Shown here piece after piece: positions 1 to 7,445 of a DNA stretch of 22,106 nucleotides. Both the position numbers and the translations under genes were made by a program. Under the pieces are notes generated by a model. The model saw only the letters and a list, made by a program, of their open reading frames with translations. It searched no databases and was not told where the DNA came from. The stretch's first letter is position 1. Every line of letters begins with the position of its first letter. The stretch lies in NCBI GenBank assembly GCA_039029455.1, contig JBCCGE010000052.1, forward strand, positions 1 through 22,106. Direction: 5' to 3'. The DNA comes from JBCCGE01 sp039029455. Lineage in GTDB: Bacteria; Pseudomonadota; Gammaproteobacteria; Arenicellales; Poriferihabitantaceae.

Positions 1-577
1 GACCCAGACGCACCCGATAGAAATCGCCGCGTCCCTGAATACTGACTTTTTGTATGGAAGAAACCAACCCTTTCAGTGCCAGAGTCGCCTTCAAGCGCTC
101 TGCATCACTTTCACGCTGATAAGAACCCGCCTGAAGCATATACGAACTGGACGGTATGGGCGCTGAATCAACGGCCGCAACAGGATTCAGATTGGTGTCA
201 TTCTTTTGCTGTCCGGCAATGTCTTCAGTCGTCGCTTCGGGTTTCTGTTCTTCGACTTTCTCCGGAACAACAACTTCAATCTCTGGCAAAACGGTGAAAA
301 AATCGTATTGCGTTTTCTGCGGTTCAGCGGGTGGTATCGGCGCAGGATCCTGCTCTGACTGGGCATTCTGCGACTGGTCTCGGGATTGTTGAATCATTTC
401 CCGAATGCCCGCACCCACACCGTCATCGTCCGAGCGCGTGCCCTGCCAAAGAATAGTCGCCAGAGATCCAATCACGATGCCAGCGCACAACATCGTCAGC
501 CCCTGAAGCGCATTGCCTAAATGGACACTGCTGCCGGGTCTGGATCGTTTCGCAGGTTTTCGTCGTGCTTGAGCCAT
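1..577 (-). CDS. SPOR-domain envelope protein, C-terminal end cut by window edge
   Basis: The first 192 residues are present; the C-terminus runs off the left edge. Seen: a basic N-terminus (MAQARRKPAKRSRPG), one membrane segment at about residues 25-44, then a Gln/Pro/Glu-rich periplasmic linker containing the conserved patch YDFFTVLPEIEVVVPE (91-106). The start of a SPOR domain follows from about residue 145 (SYMLQAGSYQRESDAERLKA). SPOR domains bind glycan strands stripped of stem peptides and bring proteins to the division septum. This architecture matches the FtsN-like SPOR protein found directly downstream of argS in pseudomonads. Only 13 bases separate it from the argS stop, so the two are probably co-transcribed. 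It may have a structural division role; the exact partner is not visible. Confidence 0.85.
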   Translation of the reverse strand, partial: MAQARRKPAKRSRPGSSVHLGNALQGLTMLCAGIVIGSLATILWQGTRSDDDGVGAGIREMIQQSRDQSQNAQSEQDPAPIPPAEPQKTQYDFFTVLPEIEVVVPEKVEEQKPEATTEDIAGQQKNDTNLNPVAAVDSAPIPSSSYMLQAGSYQRESDAERLKATLALKGLVSSIQKVSIQGRGDFYRVRLG

Positions 578-590
578 TGATGCAATCAGT

Positions 591-2336
591 CTACATCACC
601 TCGGGGGCGGATACGCCGAGCAAATCCAATCCGTTTGCCAGTGTCTGACGCACTGCATCAATAAGCCCGAGACGCGCAAGCCGCAACTCATTTTCACTGG
701 ATATAAAGGGATGCGCGTTGTAGTACCCGTGAAACGCGGTTGCCAGCTCTTTTAGGTAGTAGGCAACCTGATGAGGTTCGTAACTGGCTGCGGCCGATTC
801 AACGGTCTCCGGAAATCGGGACAACAACTGCATCAGTTCTCGCTCGCGCGGTTCAATGAGTTTCCGATAATCCGGAGTGTCGGTATTTGGGGTCGGCAGA
901 TTCTTTTCCTGCAACTGACGAAAGACACTACAGATCCTCGCATGCGCATACTGAATATAGTAGACCGGATTGTCGGAAGACTGGGATTTCGCAAGATCGA
1001 GATCGAAGTCCATGTGTTGATCCGGCTTACGCAGAACATAAAAAAACCGTGCCGCGTCGTTCCCGACTTCTTCTCTGAGTTCTCTCAGGGTGACGAATTC
1101 ACCGCCTCGAGTCGACATCGAAACGCGTTCTCCACCGCGGTATAAAATCGCGAATTGAACCAACAAAATTTCGAGCTTTTCAGCGGCATGTCCCAGCGCT
1201 TTGAACGACGATTTTATGCGAGTCACGTAGCCGTGATGATCCGCACCAAAAATATCGAGCATCTTGTCAAACCCTCGCTCAGCCTTGTTGTAGTGATAGG
1301 CCATATCAGACGCAAAGTAGGTGTGAATGCCGTTTGCTCGCATTACGACCCGATCTTTTTCATCACCAAAATCCGTTGCCCGAAACCACTTAGCGCCATC
1401 TTTTTCAAAAACATGTCCATTCTCCTGGAGCACAGCAATTGATCGCTCAATATCTCCACCGTCGAGCAGTGAGCGCTCGGAAAACCACAGGTCAAAGTCG
1501 ACGCCAAATTCGCAGAGATCATCACGAATGTCCTCAACCAGCGTATCCCGACCAAGATCAAACAGCGCCTTGAATCGTTCTTCACCCAGACCGGATTTGC
1601 AGCGGTGAATCAATTCATCCATTCCCAGCTCAGCATCATCGGGCAATCCACTAAACAGCTCCGTCGTATCGATCAGCATCGTATCTCCAATCCTGGATTT
1701 CAGATTCGTCGCAATATCGAAAATGTAGTCTCCCTTGTAGCCGTTTCCGGGAAATTCAAAATCGGCCCCGGATTGCTGCAAATACCGCAACCACACACTG
1801 AGCGCGAGGATATCCATCTGCCGTCCGGCGTCGTTTACATAGTACTCACTATGAGGTCTGTAACCGGCCGCGCGGAGAACCCTTGCCACCGCATCACCAT
1901 AGGCCGCCCCTCGGCCATGTCCAACATGCAGCGGACCTGTCGGATTAGCAGAGACGAACTCAACCATAACGTGCTGATCGTCACCGGCGTTGCATTTCCC
2001 GTACTCAGCTCCACGTTGCCGAATCTCATCGACGAGACGGTGATAAGCGCTGTCATGCAAATAAAAATTGATAAAGCCGGGCCCGGCAATTTCGGTTTTT
2101 TCAATCAGCGTGGAATCGTCAAGCCGGTCAACAATCATGGTCGCAATGGCCCGCGGATTGGACTTTGCAGACTTAGCCAGCATCATCGCAATGTTTGACG
2201 CAAAGTCACCGTGTTTGACATCGCGGGTGCGCTCACTGCTGACTTTGTCAGCACTGCCTGCAGGCAAAACTCCTTGTGTTTCGAGCACTGATACGGACTC
2301 TGAAATCAGAACCTCAACGGCTTGTTTTAACGACAT
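591..2336 (-). CDS. argS: Arginyl-tRNA synthetase
   Basis: This class I synthetase charges tRNA-Arg with arginine in the cytosol. At 581 residues it has the normal bacterial length. Seen in order: an N-terminal Add1-like tRNA-binding region (1-110) with the conserved KHGDFASNIAM stretch; the catalytic signature VSANPTGPLHVGHGRG (128-143), whose HVGH is the HIGH motif; YYVNDAGRQM (165-174); the substrate-pocket stretch HTYFASDMAYHYNKAERG (338-355); the ADHHGY block (365-370); and MSTRGGEFVTL (407-417) at the KMSK-equivalent loop. The lack of a canonical KMSK is usual for many ArgRS. The C-terminal helical anticodon domain ends at residue 581. It is followed closely by the SPOR gene, and a probable promoter lies just upstream. 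No strong Shine-Dalgarno is seen before the ATG. Confidence 0.98.
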   Translation of the reverse strand: MSLKQAVEVLISESVSVLETQGVLPAGSADKVSSERTRDVKHGDFASNIAMMLAKSAKSNPRAIATMIVDRLDDSTLIEKTEIAGPGFINFYLHDSAYHRLVDEIRQRGAEYGKCNAGDDQHVMVEFVSANPTGPLHVGHGRGAAYGDAVARVLRAAGYRPHSEYYVNDAGRQMDILALSVWLRYLQQSGADFEFPGNGYKGDYIFDIATNLKSRIGDTMLIDTTELFSGLPDDAELGMDELIHRCKSGLGEERFKALFDLGRDTLVEDIRDDLCEFGVDFDLWFSERSLLDGGDIERSIAVLQENGHVFEKDGAKWFRATDFGDEKDRVVMRANGIHTYFASDMAYHYNKAERGFDKMLDIFGADHHGYVTRIKSSFKALGHAAEKLEILLVQFAILYRGGERVSMSTRGGEFVTLRELREEVGNDAARFFYVLRKPDQHMDFDLDLAKSQSSDNPVYYIQYAHARICSVFRQLQEKNLPTPNTDTPDYRKLIEPRERELMQLLSRFPETVESAAASYEPHQVAYYLKELATAFHGYYNAHPFISSENELRLARLGLIDAVRQTLANGLDLLGVSAPEVM

Positions 2337-2546
2337 GGATTGATCGTAATGGGAAAATCGGAGGGGGCGGAATTCTACCCCCGGGTGAAAGCGAATAACA
2401 GCCAGTATTTATCGATGACTCCGGTTCCCCGACATGGGTTGCGTCACGCTGGGCACAGTCATTCCGGAGATTAGCCAGAGCGCGAATCGGACGAACAAAT
2501 CCCCAGACGCTGTCTCAAAAGGTGTCTCTAAAAAAATAGAATACAG
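2337..2546. other. Intergenic region between malic enzyme and argS
   Basis: This 210-base gap holds the argS promoter at its left end. After the malic enzyme stop, reading leftwards, there is a T-run and a GTCTC-type repeat (about 2511-2527), but I cannot build a convincing terminator stem there. No gene was found in it. Confidence 0.5.
2365..2400 (-). promoter_or_regulatory. Probable argS promoter, -10 box with GC-rich discriminator
   Basis: On the minus strand a TAGAAT hexamer (2377-2372) is preceded by GGGGG and followed by TCCGCCCCC, giving a very GC-rich discriminator. A start site near 2365 would leave a leader of about 29 bases before argS. No good -35 hexamer is found at 16-18 bases, so the call rests mainly on the -10 box and its resemblance to the rpsU, rph and SPL-family promoters in this window. 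Confidence 0.45.
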
Positions 2547-4172
2547 TCAGTAGTCCGGCCAGTACATTTGAGACTCAATATAGGCTTCCAGATCGTCCGG
2601 CTGTTCCCGATCCGTTAACTTATTCTGGTAGGCATACGTTGCAATGGCGGTCGCAATGCGAAGGGATGCTTTCCGGATGTCCTCTACCGGCGGGTAAATC
2701 GAACCCTTGTCGAGGTCTTCCTGACGGACACTTTCAGCCAGTGCACGTGCTGATTCAAGAAATACAGTGTCAGGAATGGTTTTCGCCCCGCACGCGAGCA
2801 TCCCGAGTCCCACACCGGGGAAAATGTATGAATTATTACCCTGTCCGGGGTAATAGGTCTGACCGTTGTGGAAAACAGGTTCGAAGGGGCTCCCGCTGGC
2901 AAATATGGCCCGCCCATCGGTCCACTCATAAGCCTGCTCGGCAGTACATTCTGCTCGAGACGTTGGGTTCGACAACGCGAATACTCCCGGTCGCTCCTTA
3001 ATTTTTGACATCAGGCGCACGATCTCCTCACTGAATGTGTTCGGAGTTCCGGTTGCGCCAATCAGAATATCGGGCTGATGATGGCGTATCGCATCCAGTA
3101 GCGAAAGGTCGGGTAAATCATGAGCGAAAGCGGACACGTGCCGCGCCATTTTTTCTCGGTCCTGTCGAACAAGCCCACTGCGGTCAAAGAATATGAGCCG
3201 TCTGCGAGCCTCCGCCTCGGAAAGCCCGGAATCAACCAGTGCCTGAACGATCATAAATCCGATTCCGGACGCCGCCGAACCGGCACCCATAAATGCAAAC
3301 TTCAGATCGGAGAATGCAACTCCGGAAATGCGGGTTGACGCATACACTCCCGCCAGCACGACCGCGGCTGTTCCCTGTATGTCATCATTGAAGCACAGAA
3401 CCTTGTCGCGGTAACGGTTGAGATGATGGTAGGCATTGTCAGCGATAAAGTCCTCAAACTGAATCAGCACCCCGGGGAATTTATCGTTTGCTGCTTCGAC
3501 GAACTCATCCATCAGTTCGACGTAGGCTTCTCCGCGAATTCTCGGCTGATGCAGACCAAGATAATAAGGATCCGACTGCAATTCCTTATTGTCCGTGCCA
3601 ACATCAAACATGACCGGAAGACATTGACGGGGCTGGATGCCGGCACAGGCGCAGTAAAGGCTGAGTTTCCCAATCGGAATGCCCATACCATTTGCACCAA
3701 GATCCCCCAGACCCAGTATGCGTTCACCGTCCGTAATCACGATAATCCGCACGTCCGGATGCGGCCAGTTCTCCAGAATGTCTCTGATCTGACCGCGATC
3801 CTCGCTGGTGATATAAAAACCTTTTTCCGTGCGATAGATCGCCGCAAATTCCCGGCATGCCTGTCCGACTGTTGGTGTGTAAATCAGCGGCATGATCTCG
3901 CGAAAATTCTCCATTATGAGGCGGAAAAACAGACGCTCGTTTCGGTCCTGCAAAGCGGAGAGGAAAATATATTTCTCGATGTCACTGCCTTTCCGTCGCA
4001 TGTTGGCCAGAACCCGACCCATCTGGGTTTTCAGACTGCCAACGTTTGCAGGAAGAAGCCCCCGAAGACCGAGTGCGTCGCGCTCTTCTTCAGAAAACGC
4101 GGTGGACTTTGTGTGAGCGGAGTTGTGTAGGAGTTTGATACCGCGAAGCTCGGGCGGTCTGGTGTCGTTCAT
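2547..4172 (-). CDS. maeA: NAD-type malic enzyme (oxaloacetate-decarboxylating)
   Basis: It oxidatively decarboxylates malate to pyruvate and CO2, linking the TCA cycle to pyruvate. Length 541 is slightly shorter than E. coli MaeA (565). Seen: the IYTPTVGQACREFA block (97-110) with the conserved Tyr98; the LGLGDLGANGMGIPIGKL stretch (153-170) with the catalytic Lys169; the metal-binding FEDF (239-242); the FNDDIQGTAAVVLAG signature (261-275); the nucleotide-binding glycine loop GAGSAASGIG (297-306); and ALSNPTSRAECTAEQAY near residue 400. The single-domain form without a phosphotransacetylase tail argues for MaeA rather than MaeB. NAD preference is inferred from family membership, not shown by a diagnostic residue. 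It lies 58 bases downstream of the SPL-family radical SAM gene on the same strand, and a pseudomonad malic enzyme also sits near argS. Confidence 0.95.
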   Translation of the reverse strand: MNDTRPPELRGIKLLHNSAHTKSTAFSEEERDALGLRGLLPANVGSLKTQMGRVLANMRRKGSDIEKYIFLSALQDRNERLFFRLIMENFREIMPLIYTPTVGQACREFAAIYRTEKGFYITSEDRGQIRDILENWPHPDVRIIVITDGERILGLGDLGANGMGIPIGKLSLYCACAGIQPRQCLPVMFDVGTDNKELQSDPYYLGLHQPRIRGEAYVELMDEFVEAANDKFPGVLIQFEDFIADNAYHHLNRYRDKVLCFNDDIQGTAAVVLAGVYASTRISGVAFSDLKFAFMGAGSAASGIGFMIVQALVDSGLSEAEARRRLIFFDRSGLVRQDREKMARHVSAFAHDLPDLSLLDAIRHHQPDILIGATGTPNTFSEEIVRLMSKIKERPGVFALSNPTSRAECTAEQAYEWTDGRAIFASGSPFEPVFHNGQTYYPGQGNNSYIFPGVGLGMLACGAKTIPDTVFLESARALAESVRQEDLDKGSIYPPVEDIRKASLRIATAIATYAYQNKLTDREQPDDLEAYIESQMYWPDY

Positions 4173-4230
4173 AGGGGGTTAGTCAACGGGTTCGGTGATA
4201 ATGATGATGACGGCGCTTTCGCAACAAATC

Positions 4231-5508
4231 CTACAGCGCAACAATCTTGTCGAGGTAAGCCTGTTTCATGGCTTTTTCCAGCGCGATGTTATTTTCATAC
4301 TGAAAACCAAATACAGGCTGCCACAAATCCGCGGGTTCCATGCAAAGGTAAAAGAAAACCATCGCGTGCCACGGGCGCAAGGACCGATAAACAGTTTGAA
4401 ACATATCCAGCTTGGTTTCGGTCGGATAGGAATATTTTCCCGCGGTCTCGACCAGGGGCATTTGCAGAATCTTGCTTTTGAACGGTCGTTGTCGAATGGT
4501 CTTCATCACCGATTTCGCATAAGTCAGCGTGCCCATGGAAACCAGTGCAACTGATGCCGGATCGAACCGCTCCGTGAGCTGTTCACCAATATCCTCATAC
4601 CCACGATGCCATCCCTGATAAGCAATAATCGGATGAAAATGAAAGCCCACCAACCGACCCTTGGCGGTAATTTTTTCCGCACAATCGAGTCTTTCAGAGA
4701 GGGACGCACTGCGATGTTCCTCATGGTCAATAATGGTCTGCGGGTTAAGAGACCATGTGCACAGGATATTCGCCGGATAGTCGTTTTTTAACAGCCATCC
4801 AATATTTTTCGATTTGGTTTTCAGTTCCAGAATGACATTCGGATTTCGTTCCGCAAAATCACATAAAGCCTCAAGTACTCCCTGCTTGTTGCCCCACATT
4901 AAGGAATCCGAGGACTGTCCGGTTCCTATGTGATAAGTCTTATCCGGATCAAGCTTAAGATTCCTGAGCTTGTCTGAAAATCCCTGATCAAAGACGACTT
5001 CATTGCCGTGATAGAACGACTGAATACTGCAGTAGCTGCAGTCAAAACCGCATTTTTCGACAGCATCAAGAGTGAGCAGGTTGCAGCAACGGGTCCGCTC
5101 GGAAGCAACCGGACACCGACCGAGTCCAAGCTGAGGTTTTACCTCTACTTTTAGTATGGGTTTTTGAGTCGGCGGCGTGTCCTGTTTTTTGTCGAACTGC
5201 AGATAGTCCCTGGGCGTCGATTTCAGATTCTCATGTGCTTCCCGAACCTGCGCGAGAAGTCTTTTTTTCAGGCGTCGTTGATCGTTTTCCCGCACCGCCG
5301 CAGGCCAGCTTTTGGCCAGGGGCGCCTCTTTCCATTGCTGCCGATCAAGACTGATGTCGCTGAGCTGCTGGATTTCCTGTTGGGTAAAACGCAGCGATCG
5401 CGACTGTTCTCGCAGGAATTCCTGCTCGCTGGCAGCCAGACGGGCAAACGCTGTATTCGCGGCGAGCTGCTCGAATCGATCTGTACTGTTTATGTTTTCC
5501 TGCCCCAC
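4231..5508 (-). CDS. SPL-family (SplB-like) radical SAM protein
   Basis: This 425-residue radical SAM enzyme carries the cluster motif CxxxCxxC as CGFDCSYC (Cys153, Cys157, Cys160), followed by SIQSFYH. Downstream are HIGTGQSSDSLMW (193-205), the ELKTKSKN strand (228-235) and the WSLNP block (252-256) that mirrors the SLNP motif of spore photoproduct lyase. The first 110 residues are a helical, charged, family-specific extension. An extra Cys pair (141-142) lies just before the motif. Relatives are common in gammaproteobacteria that make no spores, so spore photoproduct repair is not implied; the true substrate is unknown to me. It has a good own promoter, is divergent from the ferredoxin gene at 5588, and probably reads through to malic enzyme. 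Confidence 0.85.
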   Translation of the reverse strand: MGQENINSTDRFEQLAANTAFARLAASEQEFLREQSRSLRFTQQEIQQLSDISLDRQQWKEAPLAKSWPAAVRENDQRRLKKRLLAQVREAHENLKSTPRDYLQFDKKQDTPPTQKPILKVEVKPQLGLGRCPVASERTRCCNLLTLDAVEKCGFDCSYCSIQSFYHGNEVVFDQGFSDKLRNLKLDPDKTYHIGTGQSSDSLMWGNKQGVLEALCDFAERNPNVILELKTKSKNIGWLLKNDYPANILCTWSLNPQTIIDHEEHRSASLSERLDCAEKITAKGRLVGFHFHPIIAYQGWHRGYEDIGEQLTERFDPASVALVSMGTLTYAKSVMKTIRQRPFKSKILQMPLVETAGKYSYPTETKLDMFQTVYRSLRPWHAMVFFYLCMEPADLWQPVFGFQYENNIALEKAMKQAYLDKIVAL

Positions 5509-5529
5509 GACAACGAGGTTTCAATTTGG

Positions 5530-5566
5530 GGCGCAGATTATACAATGTCAGCCTGAAGCGCATTGA
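5530..5566 (-). promoter_or_regulatory. Promoter of the SPL-family radical SAM gene
   Basis: The minus strand shows a perfect TATAAT (5542-5537) followed by CTGCGCCCC, a GC-rich discriminator. The -35 region is weak (CAATGC at 17 bases). Transcription would start near 5530, about 22 bases before the ATG at 5508. It sits in the 79-base gap shared with the divergent ferredoxin gene. Confidence 0.6.
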
Positions 5567-5587
5567 ACTTGCAATGATTGTGGTAGC

Positions 5588-6241
5588 ATGATCTCGAATC
5601 GTCTAAACACTAGCGTCGTGGATACCGCCAATCCGAACGATTTCACTCGGCAAATCGATCTCAACCTGCCCCAGACCCAATGCACCCAGTGCGATTTTCC
5701 GCGCTGCCTGGATTATGCGCAGGCTGTCGCGGACGGCAGAGCCGATATCAACCAGTGTCCGCCAGGCGGCCAGGTCACTATTTCCGCGCTGGCGAAGCTG
5801 ACAAAATGCCCGCCAAAGCCGTTGAACCCAGACAACGGCCAGATTGAACCGCGCGTGCAGGCACGCATAATCGAATCCGATTGCATCGGCTGTCGCCTCT
5901 GCATCAAGGCCTGCCCCGTTGACTGTATCATCGGCGCTGCAAAAGTCATGCACACTGTGATCGCGCAGGACTGCACAGGCTGCAAGCTGTGTGTGCCGGT
6001 GTGCCCAACAGACTGCATTGTGCTTGAACCGGCTGTTGCACAGCCTGGCGCCCCGAGCCAGTGGCCACAATTCGCCCAGCATGAAGTCGAGCGCGCCCGT
6101 ATGTCGACCAACCAGCGATTGATCCGGCTTGCCCGTCGTGAAAATGCAAAAAAACAACAGAAAACGGTAAAAGCCAGACGAGATCTGAAGGCGGAGATTC
6201 AGGCGGCCCTGGAGAGGAAAAAGGCGTCTTTACCTGCCTGA
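5588..6241 (+). CDS. Soluble RnfB/RsxB-like iron-sulfur protein
   Basis: This 217-residue protein has an N-terminal Fe-S domain of the RnfB type: Cys32, Cys35, Cys40 and Cys57 in the pattern CTQCDFPRC...CPPGG. Two 4Fe-4S ferredoxin motifs follow: CIGCRLCIKACP (99-110) and CTGCKLCVPVCP (129-140), each with a fourth Cys near the next cluster. The C-terminal 45 residues are a highly basic, charged helix. In true RsxB of the membrane Rnf/Rsx complex the N-terminus is a transmembrane anchor; here it is replaced by a short hydrophilic segment, so the protein should be cytosolic. No other Rnf subunit lies in the window. It probably carries electrons for other enzymes; the partner is not shown. The radical SAM genes on either side are candidates by position only. 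Confidence 0.85.
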   Translation: MISNRLNTSVVDTANPNDFTRQIDLNLPQTQCTQCDFPRCLDYAQAVADGRADINQCPPGGQVTISALAKLTKCPPKPLNPDNGQIEPRVQARIIESDCIGCRLCIKACPVDCIIGAAKVMHTVIAQDCTGCKLCVPVCPTDCIVLEPAVAQPGAPSQWPQFAQHEVERARMSTNQRLIRLARRENAKKQQKTVKARRDLKAEIQAALERKKASLPA

Positions 6242-6406
6242 CACGGATGATAAAACCAAGTCCTGAATTGATTTAGCGCTGGGCGAATTGAATTGAACCA
6301 ATTCGTAAAGTCATTGCCAGACATCCCATCACCTCAAAAACCGGGGTATGCTTGCTGTGGAACTACCCCTAGAATAAACGCTATAGGCCATTGTTGATCG
6401 CGATCC
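6242..6406 (+). promoter_or_regulatory. arsS upstream region with two inverted repeats and a -10 box
   Basis: In this 165-base gap, CGAATTG (6284-6290) pairs with CAATTCG (6299-6305) across eight bases; with no T-run it is more operator-like than a terminator. Further right, GGGGTA (6343-6348) pairs with TACCCC (6364-6369) across fifteen bases and abuts a TAGAAT -10 candidate (6370-6375). No acceptable -35 hexamer is seen, which would fit an activated promoter. A transcription start near 6382 would leave a leader of about 25 bases. Confidence 0.35.
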
Positions 6407-7375
6407 ATGGATACCGCCGTTAAGCACGATTTCAACCAGCACCTCAGATCTCACGGACAGTTTCCGTTGAAGCGCTCGTCTCTCTCCGAGCTGCAGATCA
6501 ATCTGGGATATCTGTGCAACCTGGCCTGCACGCACTGCCACGTTGAAGCGGGTCCGAAACGTACTGAGATCATGACCTGGGAGACGATGGAGCGCATCAT
6601 CGACTGGGCACGCGAGAATCACATTCGGTCCGCCGACCTTACCGGCGGTGCTCCGGAAATGATTCCGCATTTCAGAGACCTGGTCGACGCATTTATCGAG
6701 CTCGGGATTCAGGTGACGTCCCGGTGTAACCTTACCGTGTTATTCGAACCGAATCAGGAAGATCTCGCGGAATGGTATGCTGAACGTAAGATTCGTCTGG
6801 TCTGTTCGCTGCCGTGCTACACCTCCGATAACGTCGATCGCCAGAGAGGTAAAGGCGTATTTGGCAAAAGTATCAACGCCCTTAACCTGCTCAACGACCA
6901 CGGCTACGCGCGACAAGACGATCTCACCCTCGATCTCGTCTACAACCCAATCGGGCCGTCTCTTCCGCCCGCACAGGCTGCACTCGAAGCCGACTACAAA
7001 AAACGATTGAAGAAAGATTTTGATATCGACTTCAATGGTTTGCTGACAATCACAAACCTCCCCGTCAGGCGTTTTGCGCACTTTCTTCGACGCACCGGAC
7101 AGCTCGAGAGCTACCAGCAGCTGCTGGCCGATAACTTTAACCCGTCGACAGTGGCGCCGCTGATGTGCCGCCATCTGATCAGTGTGGACTGGCAGGGCTA
7201 TGTCTATGACTGTGATTTCAATCAGATGGAAGATATGCCGGCTGCGGCCACCGGGCGAAAACAACTGTGGGAGGTCTCCCCGGGACAGTTTGATAATGCC
7301 CGAATCGCCGTGGGGACACATTGCTTTGGCTGCACTGCCGGAGCAGGCAGCAGCTGTGGAGGCGCACTGACCTGA
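6407..7375 (+). CDS. arsS: ArsS-type arsenosugar biosynthesis radical SAM protein
   Basis: The 322-residue protein has the radical SAM motif CNLACTHC (Cys37, Cys41, Cys44) preceded by ELQINLGYL and followed by HVEAGPKRTE, then DLTGGAPEM (77-85) for SAM binding and SRCNLTVL (105-112). The C-terminal region carries further conserved cysteines: MCRHLISVDWQGYVYDCDFNQM (Cys254, Cys269) and the hallmark HCFGCTAGAGSSCGG (305-319). This pattern matches the ArsS family, which joins a 5'-deoxyadenosyl group to methylated arsenic on the way to arsenosugars. Some relatives use selenocysteine near the C-terminus; here all are Cys codons. The usual partner ArsM is not in the window. The next gene is a ureohydrolase 70 bases downstream. 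Family assignment is firm; the actual substrate in this organism is inferred. Confidence 0.88.
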   Translation: MDTAVKHDFNQHLRSHGQFPLKRSSLSELQINLGYLCNLACTHCHVEAGPKRTEIMTWETMERIIDWARENHIRSADLTGGAPEMIPHFRDLVDAFIELGIQVTSRCNLTVLFEPNQEDLAEWYAERKIRLVCSLPCYTSDNVDRQRGKGVFGKSINALNLLNDHGYARQDDLTLDLVYNPIGPSLPPAQAALEADYKKRLKKDFDIDFNGLLTITNLPVRRFAHFLRRTGQLESYQQLLADNFNPSTVAPLMCRHLISVDWQGYVYDCDFNQMEDMPAAATGRKQLWEVSPGQFDNARIAVGTHCFGCTAGAGSSCGGALT

Positions 7376-7388
7376 TCTGAACGCGACG

Positions 7389-7426
7389 TTCTGACGCGCC
7401 GGTGATCTGCTAATATACGTCGGCGC
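7389..7426 (+). promoter_or_regulatory. Possible ureohydrolase promoter inside an inverted repeat
   Basis: A TAATAT -10 candidate (7411-7416) lies between GCGCCG (7396-7401) and CGGCGC (7421-7426). The -35 (TTCTGA, 7389-7394) is weak. The symmetry could be an operator or a hairpin in an arsS-speB transcript. Confidence 0.25.
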
Positions 7427-7445
7427 AGACGAGCGGAACGCGAAA

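Noticed and set aside
1605..2198. A 197-codon open frame on the plus strand
   Set aside because: It lies wholly antisense to argS, has no recognisable domain and no ribosome site.
2363..2382. GGGGG...CCCCC hairpin upstream of argS as a terminator
   Set aside because: There is no T-run on either strand, and the sequence is better explained as a -10 box with a GC-rich discriminator.
3423..4130. A 235-codon open frame on the plus strand
   Set aside because: It is antisense to the malic enzyme gene, whose motifs are all intact on the other strand; the protein shows no family pattern.
4196..4212. ATGATGATG-like triplet run before the malic enzyme gene
   Set aside because: It is too short to be a microsatellite of note and has no matching regulatory pattern.
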